The notes under the pieces: generated by a model
Told to the model about the DNA's origin: nothing
Seen by the model: only the letters and a program-made list of their open reading frames with translations
Database searches by the model: none
Translations under genes and position numbers: made by a program
Source: Streptomyces sp. AC555_RSS877
Lineage (GTDB): Bacteria > Actinomycetota > Actinomycetes > Streptomycetales > Streptomycetaceae
Reading direction: 5' to 3'
DNA: 64,000 bases
Assembly: GCF_019049245.1 (NCBI RefSeq)
Contig: NZ_JAGMUK010000060.1
Span: 137,829-201,828, forward strand
In this document: positions 1 through 10,942 of the stretch, piece by piece
Layout: every line of letters starts with the position of its first letter
How positions within the stretch are numbered: the first letter of the stretch is position 1

Positions 1-386
1 AGCCGACGACGGGATTCGACCCGGCGGCGCGCCGCCAGTTCTGGGACCTGATCCGCAAGCTCTCCGCCGAGGGCACGACCATCGTGCTGACCACGCACTA
101 CCTGGAGGAGGTGGAGGCCCTCGCGGACCGGCTGGCGGTCGTCGCCCGGGGGCGGGTCGTCGCCGAGGGCGATCCGGCGGGCCTGCGGGAGCGGTACGGC
201 ACGGGCGCCACCGTCGCGTGGACCGACCCGGACGGCACCCCGCGCACGGAACGCACGGACACGCCGACCAGGACGGTCGGCGCGCTCATGAGCCGCTTCG
301 ACGGCGAGATCCCGGGGCTGCGGGTGAGCCGCCCCACGCTGGAGGACGTCTATCTCCGGCTGACCGGACAGGAGGACGCGCGATGA
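1..386 (+). CDS. ABC transporter ATP-binding protein (3' part only)
   Basis: The gene runs in from outside the window; only about the last 127 codons are present, read in the frame beginning at base 3. The visible part starts just after Walker B with the D-loop (PTTGFDPAAR) and includes the switch histidine in LTTHYLEEVEALADR. It then has the usual C-terminal region of drug-exporter type ATPases (RLAVVARGRVVAEGDP). It would power the permease encoded immediately downstream, whose ATG overlaps this stop codon (ATGA at 383-386), so the two are translationally coupled. The family resembles DrrA/CcmA-type multidrug or lipid exporters. The substrate cannot be read from this fragment. Confidence 0.93.
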   Translation, partial: PTTGFDPAARRQFWDLIRKLSAEGTTIVLTTHYLEEVEALADRLAVVARGRVVAEGDPAGLRERYGTGATVAWTDPDGTPRTERTDTPTRTVGALMSRFDGEIPGLRVSRPTLEDVYLRLTGQEDAR

Positions 387-1228
387 CCACGACCGCCGTA
401 CGACCACGGTCGCAGGCGCCCGACGAGCGCCTGCCCGGTGTCTGGGGCATCGGTCTCGGGCGCGGCGCCCTGGAGCTCCGGCAGTTCTTCCGGCAGCGCG
501 ACCACGTGGTGTTCACCTTCGCCTTCCCGGTGGTGTTCCTGTTCCTCTTCGCGTCGATCTTCCGCGACGACGTCCGGGGCGCGGGCATCAACGCCTCGCA
601 GCTGTACGTCCCGGCGATGATGGCCGCCGGCATCATGTCGACGAGTTTCCAGTCCCTCGGCGTCTCGATCGCCATCGAGCGGGACGAGAAGGTGCTGCGG
701 CGGCTGCGCGGCACGCCGATGCCTCCGGCGGCGTACTTCCTCGGCAAGATCTGGCTGGTTCTGGTCACCGGTCTGCTGGAGACCGCGATCCTGCTGCTCG
801 TCGGCACGGCCTTCTACGACATCGATCTGCCCTCGGACGCGGGGCGGTGGCTCGACTTCGCCTGGATCTTCGTTCTCGGTCTGACGGCGTGCTCGCTGCT
901 CGGGATCGCGATCAGTTCGGTCCCGAAGACCGGCAAGAGCGCGACCTCCGTGGTGGTTCTCCCGTTCCTGGTCCTGCAGTTCATCTCCGGGGTGTACATC
1001 GCGATCGACACCATCCCGGGCTGGATGCTGAACATCGGCGCGCTGTTCCCGCTGAAGTGGATGTGCCAGGGCCTGCGCGGTGTGTTCCTTCCGGAGTCGG
1101 CGCAGGTCCTGGAGCAGGCCGGGGACTGGGAGTTCGGACGGATCGCCCTGGTGCTGGGGGCGTGGTGCGTCGGAGGATTGCTGCTGTGTCTGCTGACCTT
1201 CCGGTGGAAGAACCGGCGCGACGGGTGA
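383..1228 (+). CDS. ABC-2 type transporter permease
   Basis: A 281-residue integral membrane protein that pairs with the preceding ATPase as an ABC-2 family exporter. A cytoplasmic N-terminus of about 45 residues (with LELRQFFRQRD before the first span) is followed by roughly six hydrophobic segments, starting with VVFTFAFPVVFLFLFASIF. The conserved ABC-2 patch (IAIERDEKVLRRLRGTPMPP) lies between the second and third spans. The ATG at 383 is chosen because it overlaps the ATPase stop. Its own TGA (1226-1228) overlaps the GTG of the histidine kinase gene, so transporter and regulator are co-translated. A substrate such as an antibiotic, lipid or peptide is inferred from family only. Confidence 0.93.
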   Translation: MTTTAVRPRSQAPDERLPGVWGIGLGRGALELRQFFRQRDHVVFTFAFPVVFLFLFASIFRDDVRGAGINASQLYVPAMMAAGIMSTSFQSLGVSIAIERDEKVLRRLRGTPMPPAAYFLGKIWLVLVTGLLETAILLLVGTAFYDIDLPSDAGRWLDFAWIFVLGLTACSLLGIAISSVPKTGKSATSVVVLPFLVLQFISGVYIAIDTIPGWMLNIGALFPLKWMCQGLRGVFLPESAQVLEQAGDWEFGRIALVLGAWCVGGLLLCLLTFRWKNRRDG

Positions 1229-2433
1229 CCGACCCGGACGATGTCGTCGGCGCCTACACCTGGGCGCGGTCGTTCCGGATCTGGGACACCTACTTCGCGC
1301 TCATCTGGCTGGCCACCCTGGTGTTCGTGCTCGGCACGGCGAACCCGGGGTGGCCGGTCCGCCTCGCCGCGGCGGCGCTGCTCGTGCCTCTCATCCCCCT
1401 GTTCGTGTGGGTGGGGCGGCCCATCCTGCGGGGCGATCCGCCCGAGGAACGACAGGCGCTCGGCTACCTGGTGGCGGCGATGGCGCTGTTCCTGCCGTCG
1501 GCGATCCTCGTGGGCGAGACCCGGCTGATGACCTTCGCGCTGGTCCCCCAGTGCTTCATGTCGTTGCGGATCCGGCGGGCACTGACGGCGGTGGCCGTCA
1601 TCAATCTCGCGCCCGTGGCCGGCTGGGCCCTGCTGTGGTGGCCGAGCGACCAGGACGTCTTCTTCAACGGGCTGTTCGCCGTGGTCACCCTCGTCTTCTC
1701 GGTGGCCCTCGGCACCTGGGTCATCCGGATCATCGAGCAGAGCCAGGAGCGGGCCGAGCTGATCGCCGAACTCGACGCGAGCCGCCACGAGGTCTCCCGG
1801 CTGTCGGCCGCGCACGGCGCCCTGGCCGAGCGGGAGCGGATGGCCCGGGAGATCCACGACACGCTCGCGCAGGGCTTCACCAGCCTGCTGATGCTGGTGC
1901 AGGCCGTCGAGGCGGAGCTCGACCACGACGTGTCCCAGGCCCGCCGGCATCTGGCGCTGATGGACGAGACGGCCCGGCTGAACCTCGCCGAGGCCCGCGC
2001 CCTGGTCGCCGGGGGCGGGCCCGCGGACCTGGCCGGCGCCTCCCTGCCGGACGCGCTGCGCAGACTGGCCGCCCGCCACGAGGCGACACTGGAGGTGACC
2101 GGTCCGCTGCGTCCCCTCCCCGCCGGTCCCGAGGTGGTCGCCCTCCGCGCCTGTCAGGAGGCGCTGGCCAACACCCGCAAACACGCGGGGAGTCCGACGT
2201 CGGTCGGCATCACCCTCGGGTACACCGACGACACGCTCACCGTGTCCGTACGCGACGACGGCTGCGGCTTCGACCCGTCCGCCGTCGGCACCGGTGCCGA
2301 CGGCTACGGTCTGGCGGGGTTGCGGGCCCGGGTCGTCGAGGCGGGCGGGACGGCCCAGGTGCGCAGTGCCCCCGGCGCCGGCACGACGGTGACCGTCCGC
2401 CTGCCCGTCCCACCCCCGAGGAGCTCACCGTGA
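1225..2433 (+). CDS. Sensor histidine kinase (DesK/NarX-like, HisKA_3)
   Basis: A 402-residue membrane sensor kinase. The N-terminal 170 residues hold about five or six hydrophobic spans and no large extracellular domain, so it probably senses the membrane or the neighbouring transporter. A short coiled coil (EQSQERAELIAELDASRHEV) leads to the HisKA_3 dimerisation motif REIHDTLAQG; the phospho-accepting His is about residue 211. The HATPase domain follows, with N-box CQEALANTRKHA, DDGCGFDP and GYGLAGLRARV. The GTG start at 1225 overlaps the permease stop (GTGA). Its own stop overlaps the response-regulator start. The arrangement exporter-kinase-regulator suggests the pair controls the exporter. 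Confidence 0.95.
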   Translation: MTDPDDVVGAYTWARSFRIWDTYFALIWLATLVFVLGTANPGWPVRLAAAALLVPLIPLFVWVGRPILRGDPPEERQALGYLVAAMALFLPSAILVGETRLMTFALVPQCFMSLRIRRALTAVAVINLAPVAGWALLWWPSDQDVFFNGLFAVVTLVFSVALGTWVIRIIEQSQERAELIAELDASRHEVSRLSAAHGALAERERMAREIHDTLAQGFTSLLMLVQAVEAELDHDVSQARRHLALMDETARLNLAEARALVAGGGPADLAGASLPDALRRLAARHEATLEVTGPLRPLPAGPEVVALRACQEALANTRKHAGSPTSVGITLGYTDDTLTVSVRDDGCGFDPSAVGTGADGYGLAGLRARVVEAGGTAQVRSAPGAGTTVTVRLPVPPPRSSP

Positions 2434-3056
2434 TCCGGATCATCCTGGCCGACGACCATCCCGTCGTTCGGGAGGGACTGCGGGCGATGCTGAGCGCGGA
2501 ACCGGATCTGGAGGTGGTCGCCGACGCGTCCAGCGGGCCGCAGGCGGAGGCACTGGCCGCCGCCTTGCGGCCCGACATCGTGCTGATGGACCTGCGGATG
2601 CCGGGCGGCGGGGGCGTGGACTCCATCGTGCGGATGAGCGAGGCGGACCTGCCGTGCCGGGTGATCGTCCTGACGACGTACGAGACGGACCGGGACATCC
2701 TGCGGGCCGTGGAGGCGGGAGCGGCGGGTTACCTGCTGAAGGATCTGCCGCGCGCGGAGCTGGCGGAGGCGGTGCGGGCTGCGGCCCGGGGCGAGACCGT
2801 GCTGGCGCCGTCGGTGGCGGCCCGGCTGGTGGACCGGCTCCGCACGAGGCCGGAACGACCACGGTTGTCGGAGCGTGAGACGGCGGTCCTGCGGCTGGTG
2901 GCGGAGGGCTGCACGAACGCGGAGATCGGGCGCCGGTTGTTCATCGGCGAGTCGACGGTGAAGACCCATCTGCTGCGGGCCTTCGGCAAGTTGGGGGTGG
3001 ACGACCGGACGGCGGCGGTGACGAGCGCGATGCGGCACGGCCTGCTGGACCAATGA
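2430..3056 (+). CDS. NarL/FixJ-family response regulator
   Basis: A 208-residue DNA-binding regulator, partner of the kinase just upstream (GTGA overlap at 2430-2433). The receiver domain carries acidic residues D8/D9 (ILADDHPVVREG), the phosphorylation site D54 (VLMDLRMPG), a Thr switch (VLTTYE) and the conserved Lys (YLLKDLP). After a linker, a LuxR-type helix-turn-helix starts at LSERETAVLRLVAEG and includes the recognition region GESTVKTHLLRAFGKLGV. As in LiaR/DesR-type systems, the likely target is the promoter of its own ABC-transporter operon, which lies outside the window. It is the last gene of this operon and converges on hisS. Confidence 0.96.
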   Translation: MIRIILADDHPVVREGLRAMLSAEPDLEVVADASSGPQAEALAAALRPDIVLMDLRMPGGGGVDSIVRMSEADLPCRVIVLTTYETDRDILRAVEAGAAGYLLKDLPRAELAEAVRAAARGETVLAPSVAARLVDRLRTRPERPRLSERETAVLRLVAEGCTNAEIGRRLFIGESTVKTHLLRAFGKLGVDDRTAAVTSAMRHGLLDQ

Positions 3057-3073
3057 GGGCCGCTCAGCTCCTT

Positions 3074-3142
3074 CCAGCCCGTCCGGCGTTGAGGACGAGG
3101 CCGTTCAGGCCGAAGCGGAGGTCTGGGGGCGGCAGCCCCCAG
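3074..3142 (+). repeat. Dispersed Streptomyces-type intergenic repeat, copy A, ending in hairpin
   Basis: A 69-base element reading ccagcccgtccggcgttgag, then gacgaggcc, ccgaagcgg and a terminal hairpin ctgggggc-ggca-gcccccag (3123-3142). The same order of blocks occurs in reverse orientation at 20192-20263. It lies between convergent genes (response regulator and hisS), so the hairpin can serve as a bidirectional terminator. I recall many similar sequences in Streptomyces intergenic regions, but the copy number has to be counted genome-wide. Confidence 0.75.
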
Positions 3143-3191
3143 GGACGGGAAGGGGCGGCGGGGGCGAAGAAAACCCCCGCGCGCACCCCCC

Positions 3192-4454
3192 TCAGCCCAG
3201 CCTCGACTCCAGTTCCGCCACGATCTCGTTGACCCCGACCGCCGTCTGCTCGCCGGACTCCATGTCCTTGAGCTGGACGACGCCCTCGGCGAGGTCGCGT
3301 TCGCCGGCGACGACGGTGTAGCGGGCGCCACTGCGGTTGGCGTTCTTCATGGCGCCCTTCAGCCCCTTGGCGCCGTAGGAGAAGTCCGCGGCGATACCCA
3401 CCTTGCGCAGCTCGGTGACCTTGGCGAACAGCACCCGGCGGGCCTCCTCGCCGAGCGGCACCGCGAACACGCTGGTGAGGGCAGGGAGTTCCAGCTCGAC
3501 GCCCTCCGCCTCCAGGGCCAGGACCGTGCGGTCGACACCCAGCGCCCAGCCGACGGACGGCAGCGCGGGACCGCCGATCATCTCGGACAGGCCGTCGTAG
3601 CGGCCGCCGCCGCCCACCGCGGACTGGGAACCGAGACCGTCGTGGACGAACTCGAAGGTCGTACGGGTGTAGTAGTCCAGGCCGCGCACCAGCCTCGGGT
3701 CGTCCTCGAAGGAGACGCCCGCGGCCGTGATCAGCTCGCGCACCTCCTCGTGGTACGCCTTGCAGGCGTCACACAGGTAGTCGCGCAGGATCGGGGCGTC
3801 GGTGAGCTGCTTCTGGACGTCGGGGCGCTTGTCGTCCAGGACCCGCAGCGGGTTGATGTCGGCGCGGCGCAGCGTCTCCTCGTCCAGGTCCTGGCCGCGC
3901 AGGAAGTCCTGCAGGGCGGCCCGGTACACCGGACGGCACTCCTTGTCGCCCAGGCTGTTCAGCAGGATCCGGAAGCCGCGCAGGCCCAGCGAGCGGTACG
4001 CCTGGTCGGCCAGGATGATCAGCTCGGCGTCCAGCGCCGGGTCCTCGGCGCCGATCGCCTCGGCACCGACCTGGGAGAAGTGACGGTAACGGCCCTTCTG
4101 GGGACGCTCGTATCGGTAGTACGAGCCGGAGTACCAGAGCTTGACCGGGAGGTTGCCCGCCTTGTGCAGGTTGGCCTCGAGCGCGGCCCGCAGCACGGAG
4201 GCCGTGCCCTCGGGGCGCAGGGCGAGCTGGTCGCCGCCCTTGGTCTCGAAGGCGTACATCTCCTTCGTGACGATGTCGGTGGACTCGCCGACACCGCGCG
4301 CGAACAGTTCGACGTTCTCGAAGCCGGGCGTCTCGATGTAGCCGTAGCCGGAGTTGCGCAGCGGCGCGGCGATCGCCTCACGGACCGCCAGGAACTTGGC
4401 GCTGTCCGGGGGGATCAGGTCGTACGTGCCCTTGGGGGCCTTGAAGGTGCTCAC
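3192..4454 (-). CDS. hisS: Histidyl-tRNA synthetase
   Basis: A 420-residue class II aminoacyl-tRNA synthetase that charges tRNA-His in the cytoplasm. The start is the GTG at 4454, giving the typical N-terminus STFKAPKGTYDLIPPDS; a longer upstream reading frame is not homologous and was rejected. Visible class II features are the ATP-site loop LALRPEGTASVLRA, the histidine-recognition stretches LVRGLDYYTRTTFEF and GGGGRYDGLSEMIGG (HisA motifs), and a C-terminal anticodon-binding domain (VFAVPLGEEARRVLFAKVTELR). It begins 11 bases after the MBL-hydrolase stop, so the two form an operon. No histidine-dependent T-box leader is visible. Confidence 0.97.
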   Translation of the reverse strand: MSTFKAPKGTYDLIPPDSAKFLAVREAIAAPLRNSGYGYIETPGFENVELFARGVGESTDIVTKEMYAFETKGGDQLALRPEGTASVLRAALEANLHKAGNLPVKLWYSGSYYRYERPQKGRYRHFSQVGAEAIGAEDPALDAELIILADQAYRSLGLRGFRILLNSLGDKECRPVYRAALQDFLRGQDLDEETLRRADINPLRVLDDKRPDVQKQLTDAPILRDYLCDACKAYHEEVRELITAAGVSFEDDPRLVRGLDYYTRTTFEFVHDGLGSQSAVGGGGRYDGLSEMIGGPALPSVGWALGVDRTVLALEAEGVELELPALTSVFAVPLGEEARRVLFAKVTELRKVGIAADFSYGAKGLKGAMKNANRSGARYTVVAGERDLAEGVVQLKDMESGEQTAVGVNEIVAELESRLG

Positions 4455-4465
4455 GGAAGGTCTCG

Positions 4466-5182
4466 TCACATTCCTCGTCGGGGAGCGTCCACGCTGCCGC
4501 GTTCCTCGCGGCCCGCGGCCACCTGCCGCAGATACGGGTTGGTGGCGCGCTCCTGGCCGATGGTCGTCTGGGGGCCGTGACCGGACAGCACCACGGTCGA
4601 GTCCTCGAGCGGCAGGCACACACGGGCCAGCGAGTCGAGCATCTCGTCCATGTCACCGCCGGGCAGGTCGGTGCGTCCGATGGAGCCGGCGAACAGCAGG
4701 TCGCCCGAGAAGAAGACCGGCGGGATGTCCGCGGCCTCGGGCATCCCGAAGGTCACCGACCCCTTGGTATGGCCGGGCGCGTGCGCGACGGACAGCTCGA
4801 GGCCCGCGAGCTCCAGCCTCGCGCCGTCGGTCAGCTCCTTGACGTCGTCCGGCTCCCCCACGGTCAGCTCGCCCATCAGCTGCGTCCCGATCGACCGGCC
4901 GAGACCCATCGACGGGTCGGTCATCATGTACCGGTCCTCGGGGTGGATCCACGCCGGTACGCCGTGCGCGCCGCACACCGGGACGACCGAGGCCACGTGA
5001 TCGATGTGGCCGTGCGTGAGGACGACGGCGACGGGCTTGAGCCGATGCTTCTTCAGCGTCTCCTCGACTCCCTGGGCGGCCTGGTGGCCGGGGTCGATGA
5101 TCACGCACTCCTCACCGGCGGCGGGGGCGACGAGATAACAGTTCGTCCCCCAGGCCCCGGCGGGGAACCCGGCAATGAGCAC
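4466..5182 (-). CDS. MBL-fold metallo-hydrolase (glyoxalase II-like)
   Basis: A 238-residue metallo-beta-lactamase-fold enzyme of the hydroxyacylglutathione-hydrolase-like group. The dimetal site is intact: LTHGHIDH (HxHxDH), a further His in HAPGHTKGS, the bridging Asp in FFSGDLLFAGSIGR, and a last His in SGHGPQT. The GTG at 5182 is chosen because AAGGA lies about eight bases upstream; the upstream in-frame extension has no family resemblance. The gene precedes hisS by 11 bases, a pairing that I recall as conserved in actinobacteria. The true thioester or other substrate is unknown; Streptomyces lacks glutathione, so a classical glyoxalase II role is unlikely. Confidence 0.92.
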   Translation of the reverse strand: MLIAGFPAGAWGTNCYLVAPAAGEECVIIDPGHQAAQGVEETLKKHRLKPVAVVLTHGHIDHVASVVPVCGAHGVPAWIHPEDRYMMTDPSMGLGRSIGTQLMGELTVGEPDDVKELTDGARLELAGLELSVAHAPGHTKGSVTFGMPEAADIPPVFFSGDLLFAGSIGRTDLPGGDMDEMLDSLARVCLPLEDSTVVLSGHGPQTTIGQERATNPYLRQVAAGREERGSVDAPRRGM

Positions 5183-5362
5183 GATCGTCCTTCGTTTGTG
5201 TCGATACGGGCGGGCTTCGGAATGGCTGCGCCTGTGGTCAGAGCCTACCGGCGCTGCCGATTCCTCAGCGAACCCATATACGGTACGGGGCACACGCAGG
5301 CGGTCGGCTCACAAGACGCACGCGTCCCAGCAGGCGTACGAGACGCATGAGGAGAGAATCCG

Positions 5363-6181
5363 GTGGTCACCCAGGAACAGCGGAAGCGGCAGCTTGCCCG
5401 GGAGAAGTTCTTGCGGCAGCAGCAGCGGCGCACATCCGCGCGACGCAAGGCGCGCATGCGCAACTCGGTGATCGCGTCCGTGCTCGGCGTGGTCGTGATC
5501 GGCAGCCTCGCGCTGTACACGACCGGCGCCCTCAAGGACGACGACAAGACCAACGCGAGCTCCGAGACGACTCCGAGCGCGGCGCCGACCAGCAAGGCGC
5601 CGGACCCGTGCGAGAAGGCCGCCGCCGGCAAGGTCAAGACGGCGACCTGGAAGAAGGAGCCGGCGGTCACCATCGACAAGTCGGCGAAGTACACGATGAC
5701 GTTGGCGACGACGTGCGGTGACATAGACATCGCGATGAAGACGTCGGCCGCGCCGCACACCGTGAACTCGTTCAGCTTCCTCGCCGGCAAGGGCTACTTC
5801 GACCACACCAAGTGCCACCGGCTCACCACCAACGGCATCTACGTGCTGCAGTGCGGCGACCCGACCGGCTCCGGCAGCGGCGGCCCCGGTTACACGATCC
5901 CGGACGAGAACCTGAAGGACAAATCCCTGAAGGACAACGTCTATCCGGCGGGCACGGTCGCGATGGCGAACACCGGCCAGGCACACACCGGCGGCAGCCA
6001 GTTCTTCCTCGTCTACCAGGACAGCCAGTTGCCGCCCAGCTACACACCGTTCGGCACGATTTCGGAAGGCGGCATGAAGGTTCTGAAGAAGATCGCCGCC
6101 GCCGGAGAGAGCACCGGAGCGGGCGACGGAGCGCCCAACGCAACGGTCGTCATCAACAAGGCAACCGTCACCAAATCCTGA
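5363..6181 (+). CDS. Membrane-anchored cyclophilin-type peptidyl-prolyl isomerase
   Basis: A 272-residue protein with a basic cytoplasmic N-terminus (REKFLRQQQRRTSARRKARM), one transmembrane helix at about residues 33-53 (SVIASVLGVVVIGSLALY), a Ser/Thr/Ala-rich linker and a cyclophilin domain from about residue 110 outside the membrane. Active-site features include KCHRL (catalytic Arg), YVLQCGD, TVAMANTGQAHTGGSQFFL and PFGTISEG. It should catalyse proline isomerisation during folding of secreted proteins. GTG at 5363 is preceded by AGGAGAG. It is divergent from the MBL-hisS operon; the shared upstream gap of 180 bases must hold both promoters. Confidence 0.93.
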   Translation: MVTQEQRKRQLAREKFLRQQQRRTSARRKARMRNSVIASVLGVVVIGSLALYTTGALKDDDKTNASSETTPSAAPTSKAPDPCEKAAAGKVKTATWKKEPAVTIDKSAKYTMTLATTCGDIDIAMKTSAAPHTVNSFSFLAGKGYFDHTKCHRLTTNGIYVLQCGDPTGSGSGGPGYTIPDENLKDKSLKDNVYPAGTVAMANTGQAHTGGSQFFLVYQDSQLPPSYTPFGTISEGGMKVLKKIAAAGESTGAGDGAPNATVVINKATVTKS

Positions 6182-6315
6182 CCCCCAACTGCGAAATTTC
6201 GGTCGCGCGGGATGCGGACAGGCAACCCGCCGGTCGCCTATGTTGGCCGTGACGAAACTGTGGACGATGCTCGGGGGCGCTGAGGCCCTCGCAGGCATCA
6301 TGTGGAGGAGGCGCT

Positions 6316-7545
6316 GTGAGCAGCGACCCGTGGGGCCGCGTCGACGAGACGGGGACCGTGTACGTGCGTACGGCCGACGGCGAGCAGGTCGTCGGTTCCT
6401 GGCAGGCCGGTTCCCCTGACGAGGCACTGGCCTACTTCGAGCGCAAGTACGAGGGCCTGGTGGTCGAGATCGGCCTCCTCGAGAAGCGAGTCAAGACCAC
6501 CGATCTGTCGGCGAAGGACGCGCAGGCCGCGATCGACCACATCCGCGAGCAGGTCGACGCGCACCACGCGGTCGGCGACCTGGACGCCCTGCGGGTCCGG
6601 CTGGACGCGCTCGTGGAGACCGTCGAGAAGCGTCGCGAAGAGCGCAAGCAGCAGCGCGCGAAGCAGTCCGACGAGGCGCGTCACGCCAAGGAGGCGCTGG
6701 TCACCGAGGCGGAGGAGCTGGCGCAGTCGGACCAGTGGCGGGCGGCCGGTGAGCGGCTGCGCGCCCTGGTGGACACCTGGAAGGGCCTGCCGCGCCTGGA
6801 CCGCAAGTCGGACGACGAGCTGTGGCACCGCTTCTCCCACGCCCGTTCGGCGTTCTCCAAGCGCCGCAAGGCGCACTTCGCGTCGCTGGACGCGCAGCGC
6901 GAGGAGGCCCGGAAGACCAAGGAGCGCCTGGTCGGCGAGGCCGAGGCGATGTCCGGCTCGACGGACTGGGGGCCGACGGCCGCGCGCTACCGCGAGCTGA
7001 TGGCCGAGTGGAAGGCCGCGGGACGCGCCCAGCGCGAGCACGAGGACGACCTGTGGAACCGCTTCCGCGGCGCCCAGGACGTCTTCTTCGCCGCCCGCAG
7101 CTCGGTCTTCGCCGAGCGGGACGCCGAGCAGTCCGAGAACCTGAAGCTGAAGGAGGAGCTGGCCGAGGAGGCCGAGAAGCTCCTGCCGATCGGTGACCTC
7201 AAGAGCGCGCGTGCCGCGTTCCGCTCGCTCAACGAGCGCTGGGAGGCCATCGGTCACGTCCCGCGTGACGCGCGGCCGAAGGTCGAGGGCCGGATGCACG
7301 CGGTCGAGCGGGCCCTCCAGGAGGCCGAGGAGAGCGAGTGGCGCCGGTCGAACCCGGAGGCACGCGCGCGTGCCGAAGGTCTGACCGGCCAGCTCCAGGC
7401 GGCGGTCGACAAGCTGCAGGGCCAGATCGAGCAGGCGCGGTCCCAGGGCAACAACGCCAGGGCCGACAAGCTCGCGAGGGAGCTGGAGGGCCGCCAGGCC
7501 CTGCTGGACCAGGCGCTGAAGGGTCTGCAGGAGTTCGGCGGCTGA
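6316..7545 (+). CDS. DUF349 domain protein
   Basis: A 409-residue, highly charged, largely helical cytoplasmic protein with three consecutive DUF349-type segments, recognisable by repeated patterns such as DELWHRFSHARSAFSKRRKAH, DDLWNRFRGAQDVFFAARSS and a third, more degenerate one from about residue 285 (LKSARAAFRSLNERWEAIGH). The C-terminus (about residues 355-405) is a predicted coiled coil rich in Gln, Arg and Glu. GTG at 6316 follows GGAGGAGG. The function of DUF349 proteins is poorly defined; nucleic-acid or ribosome association is only a guess from charge. It converges on relA across a strong terminator. Confidence 0.88.
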   Translation: MSSDPWGRVDETGTVYVRTADGEQVVGSWQAGSPDEALAYFERKYEGLVVEIGLLEKRVKTTDLSAKDAQAAIDHIREQVDAHHAVGDLDALRVRLDALVETVEKRREERKQQRAKQSDEARHAKEALVTEAEELAQSDQWRAAGERLRALVDTWKGLPRLDRKSDDELWHRFSHARSAFSKRRKAHFASLDAQREEARKTKERLVGEAEAMSGSTDWGPTAARYRELMAEWKAAGRAQREHEDDLWNRFRGAQDVFFAARSSVFAERDAEQSENLKLKEELAEEAEKLLPIGDLKSARAAFRSLNERWEAIGHVPRDARPKVEGRMHAVERALQEAEESEWRRSNPEARARAEGLTGQLQAAVDKLQGQIEQARSQGNNARADKLARELEGRQALLDQALKGLQEFGG

Positions 7546-7561
7546 CTCTCGCCACGCAGGT

Positions 7562-7608
7562 ACGAAGTGGGGCTCCCGAACCTTGCCGGTTCGGGAGCCC
7601 CACTTCGT
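7562..7608. terminator. Bidirectional terminator, 21-bp perfect stem
   Basis: A perfect 21-base inverted repeat (7562-7582 against 7588-7608, acgaagtggggctcccgaac... ) with the five-base loop TTGCC. It sits between the stops of the convergent DUF349 gene (7545) and relA (7624), so it can end transcription in both directions. No long U-tract follows, as is common for Streptomyces terminators. Confidence 0.93.
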
Positions 7609-7623
7609 GCGTGGTGCCGGTGC

Positions 7624-10197
<2,574 letters not shown>

Positions 10198-10319
10198 GAG
10201 GACTCCTCGTGCGCGATCCGGGTCCCCCGGTCAGGCTCCGGAGACCCCATGGTAGCGAGCCTGCGCCCGAGGATCGCCTTCAGCCCGATGTGAGGGCCGT
10301 CCACCGGTGAAACGCGAGA

Positions 10320-10348
10320 GGCGGGCACCGGATTCCTCCGGGCCCGCC
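10320..10348 (-). terminator. Hairpin after apt
   Basis: Seven GC pairs (ggcgggc / gcccgcc), one bulged A, then five more pairs (ccgga / tccgg) around a TTCC loop. It lies 55 bases beyond the apt stop and before the relA start, so it most likely ends the secD-secF-apt transcript on the minus strand. Confidence 0.7.
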
Positions 10349-10402
10349 ACTGCGGTGTCCTGCGGGTGGCACACGCCTTGCGCAGGGGTTTCGTACGGGT
10401 GC

Positions 10403-10942
10403 TCAGACCTTGAGCAGCGCCTTCAGCGGGGCGCCGGCGAGGGACGGCTCCAGGCGGGCACGGCCGCCCAGGAAGGTCAGCTCCATCAGAACGGCGAGGC
10501 CCGCGACCTCGGCGCCCGCCCGGCGGATGAGCTGGATCGACGCCTCGGCCGTGCCGCCGGTGGCGAGGACGTCGTCGACGACCAGCACGCGGTCGGCCGC
10601 GCTCAGGTCCTCGGCGTGCACCTCGATCTCGGCGGAGCCGTACTCCAGGTCGTACGCCTGGCTGAGCGTGGCTCCGGGGAGCTTGCCCGCCTTGCGCACG
10701 GGAATGAAGCCGAGGCCGGCACGGACGGCCACCGGGGCTCCGAGGATGAAGCCGCGAGCCTCCAGGCCGACGATCTTCGTGGCGCCGGCGTCCGCTGCGA
10801 TCGCGGCGAGGGCGTCGGTGAGCGCGGTGAACGCCGCCGGGTCCGCCAGGAGCGGGGTGATGTCCTTGAACATCACGCCCGGCTCCGGGTAGTCCGCCAC
10901 GTCACGGATCCGGCTGAGCAGCAGTTCCTCGATACCGGTCAT
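10403..10942 (-). CDS. apt: Adenine phosphoribosyltransferase
   Basis: A 179-residue type I phosphoribosyltransferase that makes AMP from adenine and PRPP (purine salvage). The PRPP-binding loop VLVVDDVLATGGTAEA is intact, as are GVMFKDITPLLADP near the N-terminus and the GLEARGFILGAPVA flexible-loop region. The ATG at 10942 overlaps the secF stop (ATGA), which fixes the start and implies coupling to secF. The order secD-secF-apt-relA places purine salvage next to ppGpp metabolism, as I recall from other Streptomyces. A hairpin follows at 10320-10348. Confidence 0.97.
   Translation of the reverse strand: MTGIEELLLSRIRDVADYPEPGVMFKDITPLLADPAAFTALTDALAAIAADAGATKIVGLEARGFILGAPVAVRAGLGFIPVRKAGKLPGATLSQAYDLEYGSAEIEVHAEDLSAADRVLVVDDVLATGGTAEASIQLIRRAGAEVAGLAVLMELTFLGGRARLEPSLAGAPLKALLKV

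Noticed and set aside
814..2184. Long minus-strand frame opposite the sensor kinase
   Set aside because: Shadow frame; kinase motifs are on the plus strand.
4455..4619. Upstream extension of hisS to 4619
   Set aside because: The extra residues overlap the MBL gene in another frame and lack synthetase similarity; GTG 4454 gives the family N-terminus.
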